Shown: piece by piece, positions 42,985 to 51,705 of the stretch
Layout of the letters: each line of letters opens with the position of its first letter
Numbering within the stretch: position 1 is the stretch's first letter
NCBI GenBank assembly: GCA_017961765.1
Contig: JAGCWQ010000066.1
Coordinates: forward strand, 1-54,584
Origin: Paludibacteraceae bacterium
Lineage (GTDB): Bacteria; Bacteroidota; Bacteroidia; Bacteroidales; Paludibacteraceae
Direction: 5' to 3'
Length of the DNA stretch: 54,584 nt
The notes under the pieces: generated by a model
What the model saw: the letters and a program-made list of their open reading frames with translations, nothing else
Databases searched by the model: none
What the model was told of the DNA's origin: nothing
Program-made: the position numbers and the translations under genes

Positions 42985-44328
42985 ATGAAAAAAGTCATAA
43001 CATACGGAACTTACGACCTTCTCCATGAAGGTCATATCAATCTCCTTCGGCGGGCGAAGGCATTGGGAGACTATCTTATCGTAGGAGTCACCAGTGACAG
43101 TTTTGACCGTGGGCGGGGCAAGCTGAATGTGCGTAACAATGTTTTGGAGCGTGTTGAGGCTGTCAAGGCGACGGGCTATGCCGATGAAGTCGTGATTGAG
43201 GATTATCTGGGTCAGAAGATCGACGACATTCAGAAATATGACGTGGACATCTTTGCCATTGGATCCGATTGGGAGGGCAAGTTCGATTATTTGAACGAAT
43301 TTTGTCAGGTGGTCTATCTCCCCCGTACGGAGGGAATCTCCTCGACCATGCTGCGTGCCGAGTCCCAGGAGACCTATCGGTTGGGCATAGTTGGTTCAGG
43401 ACGTATCGCCAAGCGGTTCGTGCCGGAGACGAAGGTGGTCAATGGCGTTGAGGTGGCGGCAGTCTATAATCCCAATAAGGAGAGAGTCTCCGCCTTTGCG
43501 GCAGATTTTGGGGTAGAAGCCCATTCCGGCAGTTTCCAGGACTTCTTGAAGGGCGTGGATGCCGTATATGTGGCCTCGCCGCATCTCTCGCACTATGACT
43601 ATACGAAGCAGGCCTTGGAGGCAGGAAAACACGTGCTTTGTGAGATTCCGTTCGTCCTCTCCGCAGCGCAGGCCAAGGAATTGTATGACTATGCGGATGC
43701 CCATGGGTTGGTCCTGATGGAGGCGAGCAAGACCGCCTATTGCCCCGCCTTCAACCATTTGGTGACGTTGGTCAAGAGTGGAGTGATCGGAGATGTAATC
43801 GATATTAAGGCCTCCTTGTCAAAGATGGTGGAGGGATCACTCCGAGAGTTGGATGCCAGTCAGGCGGGCGGTGCGATGAACGAGCATGCTCCATTGAACC
43901 TGATGGCAATCATCCGATTGTTGGGAACAGACTATACCAAGGTCGATTTCTATTCCAAGATGGAGAACGGCGTGGATGTCTATACCAAGGCCAACATTAT
44001 CTATCCCCATGCCACTTCCTCCATCACGTTGGGGATTGGGGTGAAGACGGAGGGCAACCTGGTCGTTTCGGGGACGAGGGGCTATGTCTATGTGCCTGCC
44101 CCATGGTGGTTGACCGACTTTTTCGAGGTCAGGTATGAGGACCAGTCGAAGAACAAGAAATATTTCTATAGCTACGATGGCGACGGCCTGCGCTACGAGA
44201 TTCAGGAGTTCTTCTCCATGATCGTCAATAAGCGGCGGAGCTGTTACAAGTTGAAGAGCCGGGAGAGCGTAGCCATAGCGGAGATAATAGAGAAGTATAA
44301 CAAGAAGGAAAATTGTGTCGAGATATGA
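42985..44328 (+). CDS. Fusion: TagD-type cytidylyltransferase + Gfo/Idh/MocA oxidoreductase, 447 aa
   Basis: Residues 1-125 are a glycerol-3-phosphate cytidylyltransferase-type domain: YGTYDLLHEGH (HxGH, residues 14-17) and R114-T-E-G-I-S-S-T (family RTxGISTT). Residues 131-447 are a Gfo/Idh/MocA domain with LGIVGSGRIAKR (NAD-binding loop, about 133-144). The family's EKP motif reads E220-I-P, so the usual catalytic lysine is isoleucine. A likely role is making a CDP-activated polyol from a sugar or ketose phosphate, with the SDR that overlaps its stop (ATGA). It is GC-rich compared with the acyltransferase gene before it, suggesting a separate origin. Domain calls are firm; the product is not predictable. 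Confidence 0.88.
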   Translation: MKKVITYGTYDLLHEGHINLLRRAKALGDYLIVGVTSDSFDRGRGKLNVRNNVLERVEAVKATGYADEVVIEDYLGQKIDDIQKYDVDIFAIGSDWEGKFDYLNEFCQVVYLPRTEGISSTMLRAESQETYRLGIVGSGRIAKRFVPETKVVNGVEVAAVYNPNKERVSAFAADFGVEAHSGSFQDFLKGVDAVYVASPHLSHYDYTKQALEAGKHVLCEIPFVLSAAQAKELYDYADAHGLVLMEASKTAYCPAFNHLVTLVKSGVIGDVIDIKASLSKMVEGSLRELDASQAGGAMNEHAPLNLMAIIRLLGTDYTKVDFYSKMENGVDVYTKANIIYPHATSSITLGIGVKTEGNLVVSGTRGYVYVPAPWWLTDFFEVRYEDQSKNKKYFYSYDGDGLRYEIQEFFSMIVNKRRSCYKLKSRESVAIAEIIEKYNKKENCVEI

Positions 44329-45020
44329 AAGTGGCAGTAGTTACGGGAGGCACTTCCGGCATGGGCTTGGGAGTGGCCAGGATGTTGCTTGGTAAAGGGT
44401 ATTATGTCTATGCCACGTATGTGGGTTCCGACTTTATGGAGAAGTTGGATAATTTCGAAGCCATAAAGACGGATCAGGCCAACCGGGGGGAGGTCTATGA
44501 CTTCATCAATTATGTGAAGGGGGAGACGGATCATCTCGATTGTCTCGTATGCAATGCCGGCATGAGCATACGCAAGTCTTTTACTGAGTTCGAGGACAGG
44601 GATTGGGACATGATGATGGAGGTGGCGGTCAATTCGCACTATATCCTATGTCGCGAGTTCTTCCCGATCATTCCAGCGGGTTCTCGGATTTTGTTCACGG
44701 GTTCCCAAATGGGGCTGATGCCCCATGGCACGGTCTTGGCCTATGGCGTTACGAAGTCGGCAGTGCATGCCTTGTGCAGGAACCTGGTCAAGGAGTTCGA
44801 GGGGACGGGGACGACGGTGAATGCCATAGTCCCAGGCTTTGTGGAGACCCCGTGGCAGAAGGAGAAGCCGGAGGAGATCAAGCAAAATATTTACAAGAAG
44901 ACGGCCATCCATCGTTTTGCGAGCGTGGAGGAGATCGTGGACGCATTCCGTTTCTGCATAGAGAATCCATTCGTCAATGGAAGCCTGATAGAGGTGAACG
45001 GGGGGTATAGTTACAAGTAA
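44325..45020 (+). CDS. Short-chain dehydrogenase/reductase, 231 aa
   Basis: Classical SDR: TGGTSGMGLGVA at residues 7-18 binds NAD(P), VCNAGMS near 80 is the NNAG-type motif, the catalytic serine is in FTGSQMG near 127 and Y-x3-K is YGVTK near 142-146. The end, GSLIEVNGGYSYK, is standard. It overlaps the fusion gene by four bases and shares its high GC, so both probably form one CDP-polyol pathway. In other bacteria an SDR fused to a cytidylyltransferase makes CDP-ribitol, which is a useful comparison, not proof. Confidence 0.88.
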   Translation: MKVAVVTGGTSGMGLGVARMLLGKGYYVYATYVGSDFMEKLDNFEAIKTDQANRGEVYDFINYVKGETDHLDCLVCNAGMSIRKSFTEFEDRDWDMMMEVAVNSHYILCREFFPIIPAGSRILFTGSQMGLMPHGTVLAYGVTKSAVHALCRNLVKEFEGTGTTVNAIVPGFVETPWQKEKPEEIKQNIYKKTAIHRFASVEEIVDAFRFCIENPFVNGSLIEVNGGYSYK

Positions 45021-45031
45021 GTCGGGAAGAG

Positions 45032-46000
45032 ATGTATAAAGGGAAGGTGTCGATAGTCGTTCCGGTCTATAAGTCGGAGAAGACGATACATAGGTGTGTT
45101 GATAGTATCTTGAACCAGACCTACGATAATTTTGAGTTGCTTCTTGTGGATGACGGTTCCCCTGACAAATCCGGAAGGATATGTGACGAGTATGCCCTAG
45201 CGGATACACGAGTTAAGGTTTTTCATAAGGAGAATGGAGGGGTAAGTTCTGCAAGGAATTTGGGAATAGATAATGTCCAAGGCGAGTATCTCGTATTTGT
45301 GGACTCTGATGATTATGTGGGGCAGGATTATTTGTCGCACCTGCTTCAGGTGGAGTCTTCTCAATTTGTCGTTGCCGGAATACACAGAAGCATGGATAAT
45401 ATCCATGCTTGTTGGGAGCCTCGGGAGGGGCATTCCCTTATTTCTGATGATTTAAAAAATGTATGGAGCAAGGAGAATAATTTATATATATACATATTCC
45501 CTACTGCTAAACTTTTTTTGACGGAGATAGTGAAACAGTGCCATATTCGATTTGACACTAAAATATTCTACTCGGAAGACTTTTGTTTTGTCATGGATTA
45601 TATGGCCAAAATTCGATCCTTTGATTTGATAAAGGTTCATGACTACAATTATATTATACCAAGGGAAGAGGTTAATCGTGCGGAAAAGTATAAAATGAAT
45701 GCGGATCAGACCTTTGTCCATTATGAGGCGGTTGAAAGCAGAATGCAGGTCTTGGATAGATTAAGTGGTGTAGAACTGAAAGATATGCGTAATAATGTAT
45801 ATTGTCGTTTGTTTAAAAATTTTCTGACTTATTTGCATGGACTAGACAACAAGAAAAGTGTTTTTCTCGAATTACGGAGGTTTATGAAATTAACCCATGG
45901 GACTGATTTTTACAAATATGCCACGTTGCATTATACGGGGAAAGAACGTATTTATTATAAGGTGGTTTATGGAGTTTTGACTCTTATATCTTCTTTTTGA
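45032..46000 (+). CDS. GT2-family glycosyltransferase, 322 aa
   Basis: GT-A fold with VSIVVPVYKSEKTIHRCVDSILNQTYDNFE at the start, the nucleotide-binding LLVDDGSPDKSG near residue 38, and the DXD-type VDSDDYV near 90. Donor and acceptor cannot be read. Base composition changes within the gene: the first ~100 bases look like the GC-rich SDR gene, the rest is AT-rich like the operon. The next gene is a close-looking paralogue in its N-terminal part (both have DDGSPD...ICDEYA...NGGVSSARN). Confidence 0.9.
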   Translation: MYKGKVSIVVPVYKSEKTIHRCVDSILNQTYDNFELLLVDDGSPDKSGRICDEYALADTRVKVFHKENGGVSSARNLGIDNVQGEYLVFVDSDDYVGQDYLSHLLQVESSQFVVAGIHRSMDNIHACWEPREGHSLISDDLKNVWSKENNLYIYIFPTAKLFLTEIVKQCHIRFDTKIFYSEDFCFVMDYMAKIRSFDLIKVHDYNYIIPREEVNRAEKYKMNADQTFVHYEAVESRMQVLDRLSGVELKDMRNNVYCRLFKNFLTYLHGLDNKKSVFLELRRFMKLTHGTDFYKYATLHYTGKERIYYKVVYGVLTLISSF

Positions 46001-46087
46001 TAGATGCTATATCACTTCCCTTTTACAGTTTGAATTTTAGTGAGTAATGATTTATAGTTATGCTTGTTTGTCGTTAATAAGTCTTAG

Positions 46088-47074
46088 ATGAAGTTGTCGA
46101 TTATCATACCCGTATATAAGGTAGAAAAATATTTGTCGGAGTGTCTCGACTCGATCATTCGACAGACATTTGTAGATTGGGAAGCCATACTTGTAGATGA
46201 TGGAAGTCCTGACTCTTGTGGTATTATTTGTGATGAATACGCAAAGAGAGATAGTCGTTTCCGTGTTATTCATAAAAGGAATGGAGGGGTAAGTTCGGCT
46301 CGTAATGCAGGCATTGCCAATGCGAAAGGCGAATGGGTTACCTTTGTTGACTCTGATGATTTTTTGGATACCTCTTTCTTACAAGATTTATTTTCTCCGA
46401 TTGAAAAGGGGGAGGACGTGGATTTTATTCATGGAGGTTGTTCGGATTGGATCGATGGGAACAGTGGTGTTAATCAATTCTATGATTATCGGGTCGGTTC
46501 TGATATGTCTTTCTTATTTGATAAGATGAGAGGATTGCCCTTTTCAAAACTTTTCCGTTTGGAAATTCTTAATAATACTTCTAATGGAGTAGTTCGTTTT
46601 GATGAGAGGATGACTATTGCGGAAGATTTAGCATTTACGTATGATTATATATTAAAAATAGGGAAATATGCATTTGTTCCAACAGTAGGCTATTATTACA
46701 GGCGTGATAACTATGAATCAGCTACCAAGCGGTCAAGGAAAATCAATTTTGAGCAAGAACTACATTCGGCTATTCATCTATATGAGAGTATGATGAAATG
46801 CTATCAGTTGTTTAAAATGAGGCAGATTCAAAAATCTGCTCGTTATTCTGAATGTGGTTCTCATTTTTTAGAGGCGGCATTGGCTTTATATAGGGTTCCT
46901 ACTCCAAGGCAATGTAGGGTCTCTCATTTGGATAGTGATTTCAAGGAGGAATATTTAGAGGTTGTTAAATATGCAAAGACGTCGTTAGTGAAGAAGAGTT
47001 TAGCTTTTTTCTTAGTGAAGAAGAATTATCGAATATTCGATTTTTTGTGTAGTTTGATATTTAGAATGGTATGA
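46088..47074 (+). CDS. GT2-family glycosyltransferase, 328 aa
   Basis: MKLSIIIPVYKVEKYLSECLDSIIRQT, then ILVDDGSPDSCG near residue 36 and TFVDSDDFLD near 85 identify a GT2 enzyme. The C-terminal half is helical and basic, fitting a membrane-associated acceptor. It follows a gap of 87 bases, one of the larger ones in the operon, with no terminator. Its stop overlaps the next start (ATGA). Confidence 0.9.
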   Translation: MKLSIIIPVYKVEKYLSECLDSIIRQTFVDWEAILVDDGSPDSCGIICDEYAKRDSRFRVIHKRNGGVSSARNAGIANAKGEWVTFVDSDDFLDTSFLQDLFSPIEKGEDVDFIHGGCSDWIDGNSGVNQFYDYRVGSDMSFLFDKMRGLPFSKLFRLEILNNTSNGVVRFDERMTIAEDLAFTYDYILKIGKYAFVPTVGYYYRRDNYESATKRSRKINFEQELHSAIHLYESMMKCYQLFKMRQIQKSARYSECGSHFLEAALALYRVPTPRQCRVSHLDSDFKEEYLEVVKYAKTSLVKKSLAFFLVKKNYRIFDFLCSLIFRMV

Positions 47075-48243
47075 TTTTCAGAAAAAAAATAGCGTTGAGG
47101 GCAACGGAAATTTGTTTGTTGTCTAAATTAATAATTGGGAAATTTCTCTCTCTCTTCTATAAATACAGAAAGGAAAACATCTGGTTGTTGTCAGAGCGAG
47201 GTCATGAGGCTCGTGATAATGCCTATTTCTTCTTTCTATATTTAAAAAAGAACCATCCTGAGGTAAAGGCAAAGTATATAATTTCATTTGACTCTAAAGA
47301 TTTTCATCGTTTGAGTCAGTATCGGGAAGATTTGGTCGAATATGATTCCATGGAGCACTATATAATGATTTGTAGTGCGAAATATTTGATAAGTACGCAT
47401 ATTGCAGGCTATACAACACATTTGGATTTTTTTACCAAGCTTGACTATTTGTATAATGTCTTTCGTAATCATAGGCGTGTCTTTTTGCAACATGGAATAA
47501 CCAAGAGTGATATGCCACAATTTTATGAAGAGCGCACACATTTGGATTTGTTTATTTGTGGGGCAAGGCCAGAGTATGAATATATCATTGATAAATTCCA
47601 TTATGCGAAAGGTCAGGTTCAATATACTGGTTTATGTCGTTATGACAACCTAAATGATGCTTCATCTTTTGCTAAGAAGCAAATCCTATTGATGCCGACA
47701 TGGAGGATGTATATAAGGGAACAATCTTTTGAAGAAACGGATTATTATAAAACATATAAGAAGTTACTTGCTAGTCCAGAATTGTCTGACATATTGGAGA
47801 AATATGATTATGATTTAGTGTTTTATCCTCATTATGAGATACAAAAACATATAGCTTCGTTTAAAAAATTGCAGTTGAATAATAGAATTGTAATTGCTGA
47901 TTTTGATTATGATGTGCAAACGTTGCTTAAAGAGTCAGCCGCTCTTATTACAGACTATTCTAGTGTCTGTTTTGATATGGCGTATATGTATAAACCTATA
48001 ATAATGTTTCATTTTGACAAGGAAGAGTTTTATGCTAAGCATTATGCCAAATGTTACTTTGAAGAAAGTAATTTAGGGAAAGTAGTAGTTGATTTTAATA
48101 CTTTGTATTCTTCATTGGAGGAACTTTTGCAATTAGGGTGTAAGATATCTGATGAATATAGAATCTATTCTGATTCTTTCTTTGAGTATCGGGATAACAA
48201 TAATTGTAATAGGGTTTTTGCTGCAATCAATTCTCTTAAATGA
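47071..48243 (+). CDS. CDP-glycerol glycerophosphotransferase family (TagF/TagB-like), 390 aa
   Basis: A good PF04464 match by motif: ENIWLLSERGHEARDNAYFFF near residue 32-52, the HGxxK motif H141-G-I-T-K, LLMPTWR near 211, FYPHYE near 251 and D295-Y-S-S-V-CFDMAYMYKPIIMF. These are the residues used in TagF-type enzymes to transfer polyol phosphate from a CDP donor. With the CDP-polyol pair upstream, it indicates that the polysaccharide contains a polyol phosphate. It has an N-terminal basic/hydrophobic stretch for membrane contact. It overlaps both neighbours by four bases. Confidence 0.88.
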   Translation: MIFRKKIALRATEICLLSKLIIGKFLSLFYKYRKENIWLLSERGHEARDNAYFFFLYLKKNHPEVKAKYIISFDSKDFHRLSQYREDLVEYDSMEHYIMICSAKYLISTHIAGYTTHLDFFTKLDYLYNVFRNHRRVFLQHGITKSDMPQFYEERTHLDLFICGARPEYEYIIDKFHYAKGQVQYTGLCRYDNLNDASSFAKKQILLMPTWRMYIREQSFEETDYYKTYKKLLASPELSDILEKYDYDLVFYPHYEIQKHIASFKKLQLNNRIVIADFDYDVQTLLKESAALITDYSSVCFDMAYMYKPIIMFHFDKEEFYAKHYAKCYFEESNLGKVVVDFNTLYSSLEELLQLGCKISDEYRIYSDSFFEYRDNNNCNRVFAAINSLK

Positions 48244-49361
48244 TGAATGAAATCACAAGGCAGACAGTGCCTTTGGTTTTTCTTAGTCTTTTGATTTTTC
48301 TTGTGATTTACTTGCTCTTGAAGCCTGTTTTTAAAGGGAAGCAAATCACAAGGACGAAATTGTATTGTTCGTATGTTTTTCTCTTTTGTTTTACTTTTTT
48401 CTCTTTTTATAATACAGATTGGTTCCATTATCAGTCAGTTTTTAATGCTGTAAAGGTGGGGTTCCCCGTCCATCTTGAAATGGTTTATGTTTGGTTGATT
48501 GAAACGGTGTGTAATGATTACCTGACTTTTAGAGTTATAGTTTGGGGGGCAGCATTAATCTTGACTTTGTTGCTTTTAAAAAAGGCATCTATATCCTATG
48601 ATTTGGCACTTTTCTTTTTTGGTACTATTTGGATTATTTGGTTCTCTTATGCGAGGGTTAGCTTGGCAATGGCAATGGTTTTCCTTGGGGGAGTATTGCT
48701 TGCTTCTGAGAGAGAGCCCTTTTTAATGAAAATATTAGGGTTCTTTCTATTAATCTTTTCTTTTTATTTCCACAAATCTGCAGCATTTGGCATCGTTGTA
48801 GTGGTGGTTGCTCTTATGCTGAAGTACGTAAAGATGAATGTGATTCCCTTTTTGTTTATACTGTTTCCGATATTGCTCTTTGTGATACAATTTTGCTTGG
48901 GAGATTTCTTGTCGGCAGATATTGATGAAGAAGGCGATACAATGAATTCTTATATGTCTGTAGGTCAGCATTATATGGCGAGGACTGGAGGGGAGAGGGG
49001 AATTGCGGCGAATATTCAACGACTTTTGGAGAGGACTCCTTATTATTTCTTGTCTTATATGATTTATAAAAAGTATAGGAATGGAGGTATAAAAAGGGTT
49101 CCATCGGATGTCCGTTTTTTTATGAATGTATTGTTCCTTATCGTGTATGGTTCTTCTTTGTTTTTTTTCGATTTCGGAGCAAATCTTGAGACGATATATG
49201 GGCGATTCCTTCGCTATTCTTTTATACCGGCAACCATCGTCCTGACTTATTTTTATGAGCATGAACACTACCGAGGAACCTCTAAGTCAATCTATAAATT
49301 AGCGGCATTCGGAACAGTTTATACTCTTCTGTATTCTTTTTATATTACTATTGTTACTTGA
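48240..49361 (+). CDS. EpsG-like polysaccharide polymerase (Wzy), 373 aa
   Basis: About ten membrane helices with the EpsG pattern: TDWFHYQSVF near residue 60 (D-x-x-x-Y), WFSYARVSLAMAMVFLG near 133 and FYFHKSAAFGIVVVVV near 175 (the FHxSA motif). This family polymerises repeat units in Wzx/Wzy loci. It is the only polymerase candidate in the operon, matching the single flippase. The linkage formed cannot be predicted. Confidence 0.87.
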   Translation: MMNEITRQTVPLVFLSLLIFLVIYLLLKPVFKGKQITRTKLYCSYVFLFCFTFFSFYNTDWFHYQSVFNAVKVGFPVHLEMVYVWLIETVCNDYLTFRVIVWGAALILTLLLLKKASISYDLALFFFGTIWIIWFSYARVSLAMAMVFLGGVLLASEREPFLMKILGFFLLIFSFYFHKSAAFGIVVVVVALMLKYVKMNVIPFLFILFPILLFVIQFCLGDFLSADIDEEGDTMNSYMSVGQHYMARTGGERGIAANIQRLLERTPYYFLSYMIYKKYRNGGIKRVPSDVRFFMNVLFLIVYGSSLFFFDFGANLETIYGRFLRYSFIPATIVLTYFYEHEHYRGTSKSIYKLAAFGTVYTLLYSFYITIVT

Positions 49362-49379
49362 TTTAATTATCGAAAAGAA

Positions 49380-50468
49380 ATGAATATACTTCATATTCAT
49401 CCCTCATTGGCTGGTGGCGGGATTGAAGCCATGATATGTGGATTGGCAAATGAAATGGCAGAACAAGGGCATAAGGTTACAGTTTGTTCTATATTTCAAC
49501 CCAAAAGTACGGATGTGTTTTGGGGTAAGATAAAGGAGAATGTGTCTCGATCTTCTTTGGGAAAAAAGAACAAGGGTTTTTCTTTATCAATAGTATTCAA
49601 GATTTTCAAATACATCCGAAATGGGAATTTTGATATAGTTCAGTTACATGGTTTCTTTTATTACTATATGTTGGCCGTTTTCTTTTTTAGAAAATCCAAA
49701 TACTTTTATACGCTTCATAATGATGCATACCAAGAAAGCAATTCTTGGGATAAGCGATTTTTCTTTTTGAAAAAATTCGCTATTCGTCGAGGTTGGATTC
49801 ATCCTATTACCATATCGGAGGAGTCTAAAAATTCATTTGAAAAATTGTATGGTTGTGCAAGTTGTCTTTGCCCCAATGGCATTCCCAAGCCTATTATTAC
49901 TTATGGACTTGATATTGTAGACAAGGAGAGACGAACTCCTGAAACTAGGGTTTTTTTAAGTCCAGTTAGGATAGCCCCACAAAAGAACCTCCCTGTATTA
50001 GTAAAGGTCTTTTCAAGATTGATAAAGGAAGGGCATGATGTAGTTATTTTAATTGTAGGAAGTGTACAAGATGAATCGATATTTTCTACAATAAAACCCT
50101 ATTTCACTGAGCGGATAAAGTATCTTGGGGAATTTTCGGAGGTGCCATCATTGCTTTATTCTGCGGATGGGCTATGTTTGCCTTCCCTTTGGGAGGGTTT
50201 ACCTGTCGTATTGTTGGAGGCCTTGTCTGTTGGGTGTGTCCCAATTTGTACTCCGGTAGGTGGCGTTGTAAATGTCATAGAAGATGGATATAATGGATTA
50301 TTGGCGGATAGTCCTTCTGAAGAGGATTACTATAAAGTAATGTCTAAATTCTTATCAATGTCAAAAGAAACAGTTTCTGTCATGAAAGGGAATTGTCTCG
50401 AATCGTTTGGCCCATACGATATAAAACGGGTAGTTGCCGATTACATGAGGTATTATGAAAGTATTTAA
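49380..50468 (+). CDS. GT4-family glycosyltransferase, 362 aa
   Basis: GT-B fold. LHIHPSLAGGGIEAMICGLANEMAEQGHKVTV is the donor-loop start. FLSPVRIAPQKNLPVLVKVF near residue 195 and LPSLWEGLPVVLLEALSVGCVPICTPVGGVVNVI near 265-300 contain the E-x7-E motif. Retaining enzyme of unknown sugar specificity, acting at the inner face of the membrane. Confidence 0.92.
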   Translation: MNILHIHPSLAGGGIEAMICGLANEMAEQGHKVTVCSIFQPKSTDVFWGKIKENVSRSSLGKKNKGFSLSIVFKIFKYIRNGNFDIVQLHGFFYYYMLAVFFFRKSKYFYTLHNDAYQESNSWDKRFFFLKKFAIRRGWIHPITISEESKNSFEKLYGCASCLCPNGIPKPIITYGLDIVDKERRTPETRVFLSPVRIAPQKNLPVLVKVFSRLIKEGHDVVILIVGSVQDESIFSTIKPYFTERIKYLGEFSEVPSLLYSADGLCLPSLWEGLPVVLLEALSVGCVPICTPVGGVVNVIEDGYNGLLADSPSEEDYYKVMSKFLSMSKETVSVMKGNCLESFGPYDIKRVVADYMRYYESI

Positions 50469-50511
50469 GAAGGCTCATAAGTTTAAGCCAAAATCTATTT
50501 GAGGCATTGGC

Positions 50512-51675
50512 ATGATGAAAATATTAATGTTAGATATATCGGGGCGAGTCATAAATTATGATACGGCTCTATGCGGAGATTTGAGCGCTCTGACTTCTGA
50601 TGGGTTGTATTATTCCGCCCCTTTTCAGAAAAAAGAACGCTTCCCTTTTAAGACAATAGGCTTATTAAGCCTTATCCCTCAAAAATATCAAAATTCTAAT
50701 GCGCGGTGGAAACGCATTTTGAAAGCAGTTGAAGGCATATTGAATTATTTGTATATAGGGTATTGGCTCTTAATGAAAAGATTTGATGTGATTCATTTTC
50801 AGTGGCTTCCGTTTCTTGAGGTGGTTGGAGTGGAGTATTATGTGTTAAGGTTTTACAAGTTGTTGGCACCTCATACCAAGTTCCTCCTTACTATTCATAA
50901 TCTCTATCCTCATGATATGTCGGAGGCTAATAAAGCTTTATATAAAGAGAGATTTAGGAAGGTGGTGCCGTTGTTTGACAAGTTTATTGTACACACGAAT
51001 ATTTCAAAGACAGAGGCCTTGCGTGAGTTCGGCATTCGAGATGAAAGAATAGAAGTTGTTCATCATGGGGTTTTTGTCCCAAATGACTTTGTCCCTTCAA
51101 AAAGGGAAATAGGGGCAGATGGAAAATGGAATATCATAATGTACGGCAATCAAAGTTGGTACAAGGGGACGGATGTGTTTGTTGAAGCGTTATCTTTGAT
51201 TCCTGCATCTTTGCAATCTCGGATAAGGGCGACTATTTGTGGAAAGATTTCCCCCGATTTTTTACATAAATTGAAGGAGATAGAAACCCATATTCCCATT
51301 TCTTGGTTGCCTGGTTTTGTGGAGGATAAGGAGTTGTATCGAATGATAGACAATGCGGATATGATAGTACTTCCCTATCGGGCAATATCGCAGAGTGGAG
51401 TCCTTTTGTTGGCGCTTTATTTTCGGAGGGTGATTGTTACATCTGATCTGCCATCGTTTAGGGAGACGTTAAGTCCATTTCCAGACGAACTTTTTTCTGA
51501 GAATGAAAATCCAAGGAATCTGGCAAATCTTATATGTAGATATGTGAATGGTGAAATTGATGTGACGAAACATATAGAAGCAATAGAAGGGTTGAATAAG
51601 ATTTTTTCATGGGAAGAAGCCGCAAAAAAGACATGTCGCATATATAGTGAGATATGTATTGATTCTGTTGTTTAG
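50512..51675 (+). CDS. GT4-family glycosyltransferase, 387 aa
   Basis: GT-B fold recognised from LLTIHNLYPHD near residue 125, RIEVVHHGVF near 180, YGNQSWYKGTDVFVEAL near 210 and the C-terminal IDNADMIVLPYRAISQSGVLLLAL near 280-300. The E-x7-E glutamates are less clear than in the preceding gene. Either of two adjacent ATGs may start it. A 43-base gap separates it from the previous GT4. Confidence 0.87.
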   Translation: MMKILMLDISGRVINYDTALCGDLSALTSDGLYYSAPFQKKERFPFKTIGLLSLIPQKYQNSNARWKRILKAVEGILNYLYIGYWLLMKRFDVIHFQWLPFLEVVGVEYYVLRFYKLLAPHTKFLLTIHNLYPHDMSEANKALYKERFRKVVPLFDKFIVHTNISKTEALREFGIRDERIEVVHHGVFVPNDFVPSKREIGADGKWNIIMYGNQSWYKGTDVFVEALSLIPASLQSRIRATICGKISPDFLHKLKEIETHIPISWLPGFVEDKELYRMIDNADMIVLPYRAISQSGVLLLALYFRRVIVTSDLPSFRETLSPFPDELFSENENPRNLANLICRYVNGEIDVTKHIEAIEGLNKIFSWEEAAKKTCRIYSEICIDSVV

Positions 51676-51705
51676 AAAGAGCGAGATCAATCGTCGAAAA
51701 TAGTT

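Noticed and set aside
44603-45010. A 135-codon frame inside the SDR gene
   Set aside because: Alternative frame of a GC-rich gene; glycine-rich shadow sequence while the SDR frame has all family motifs.
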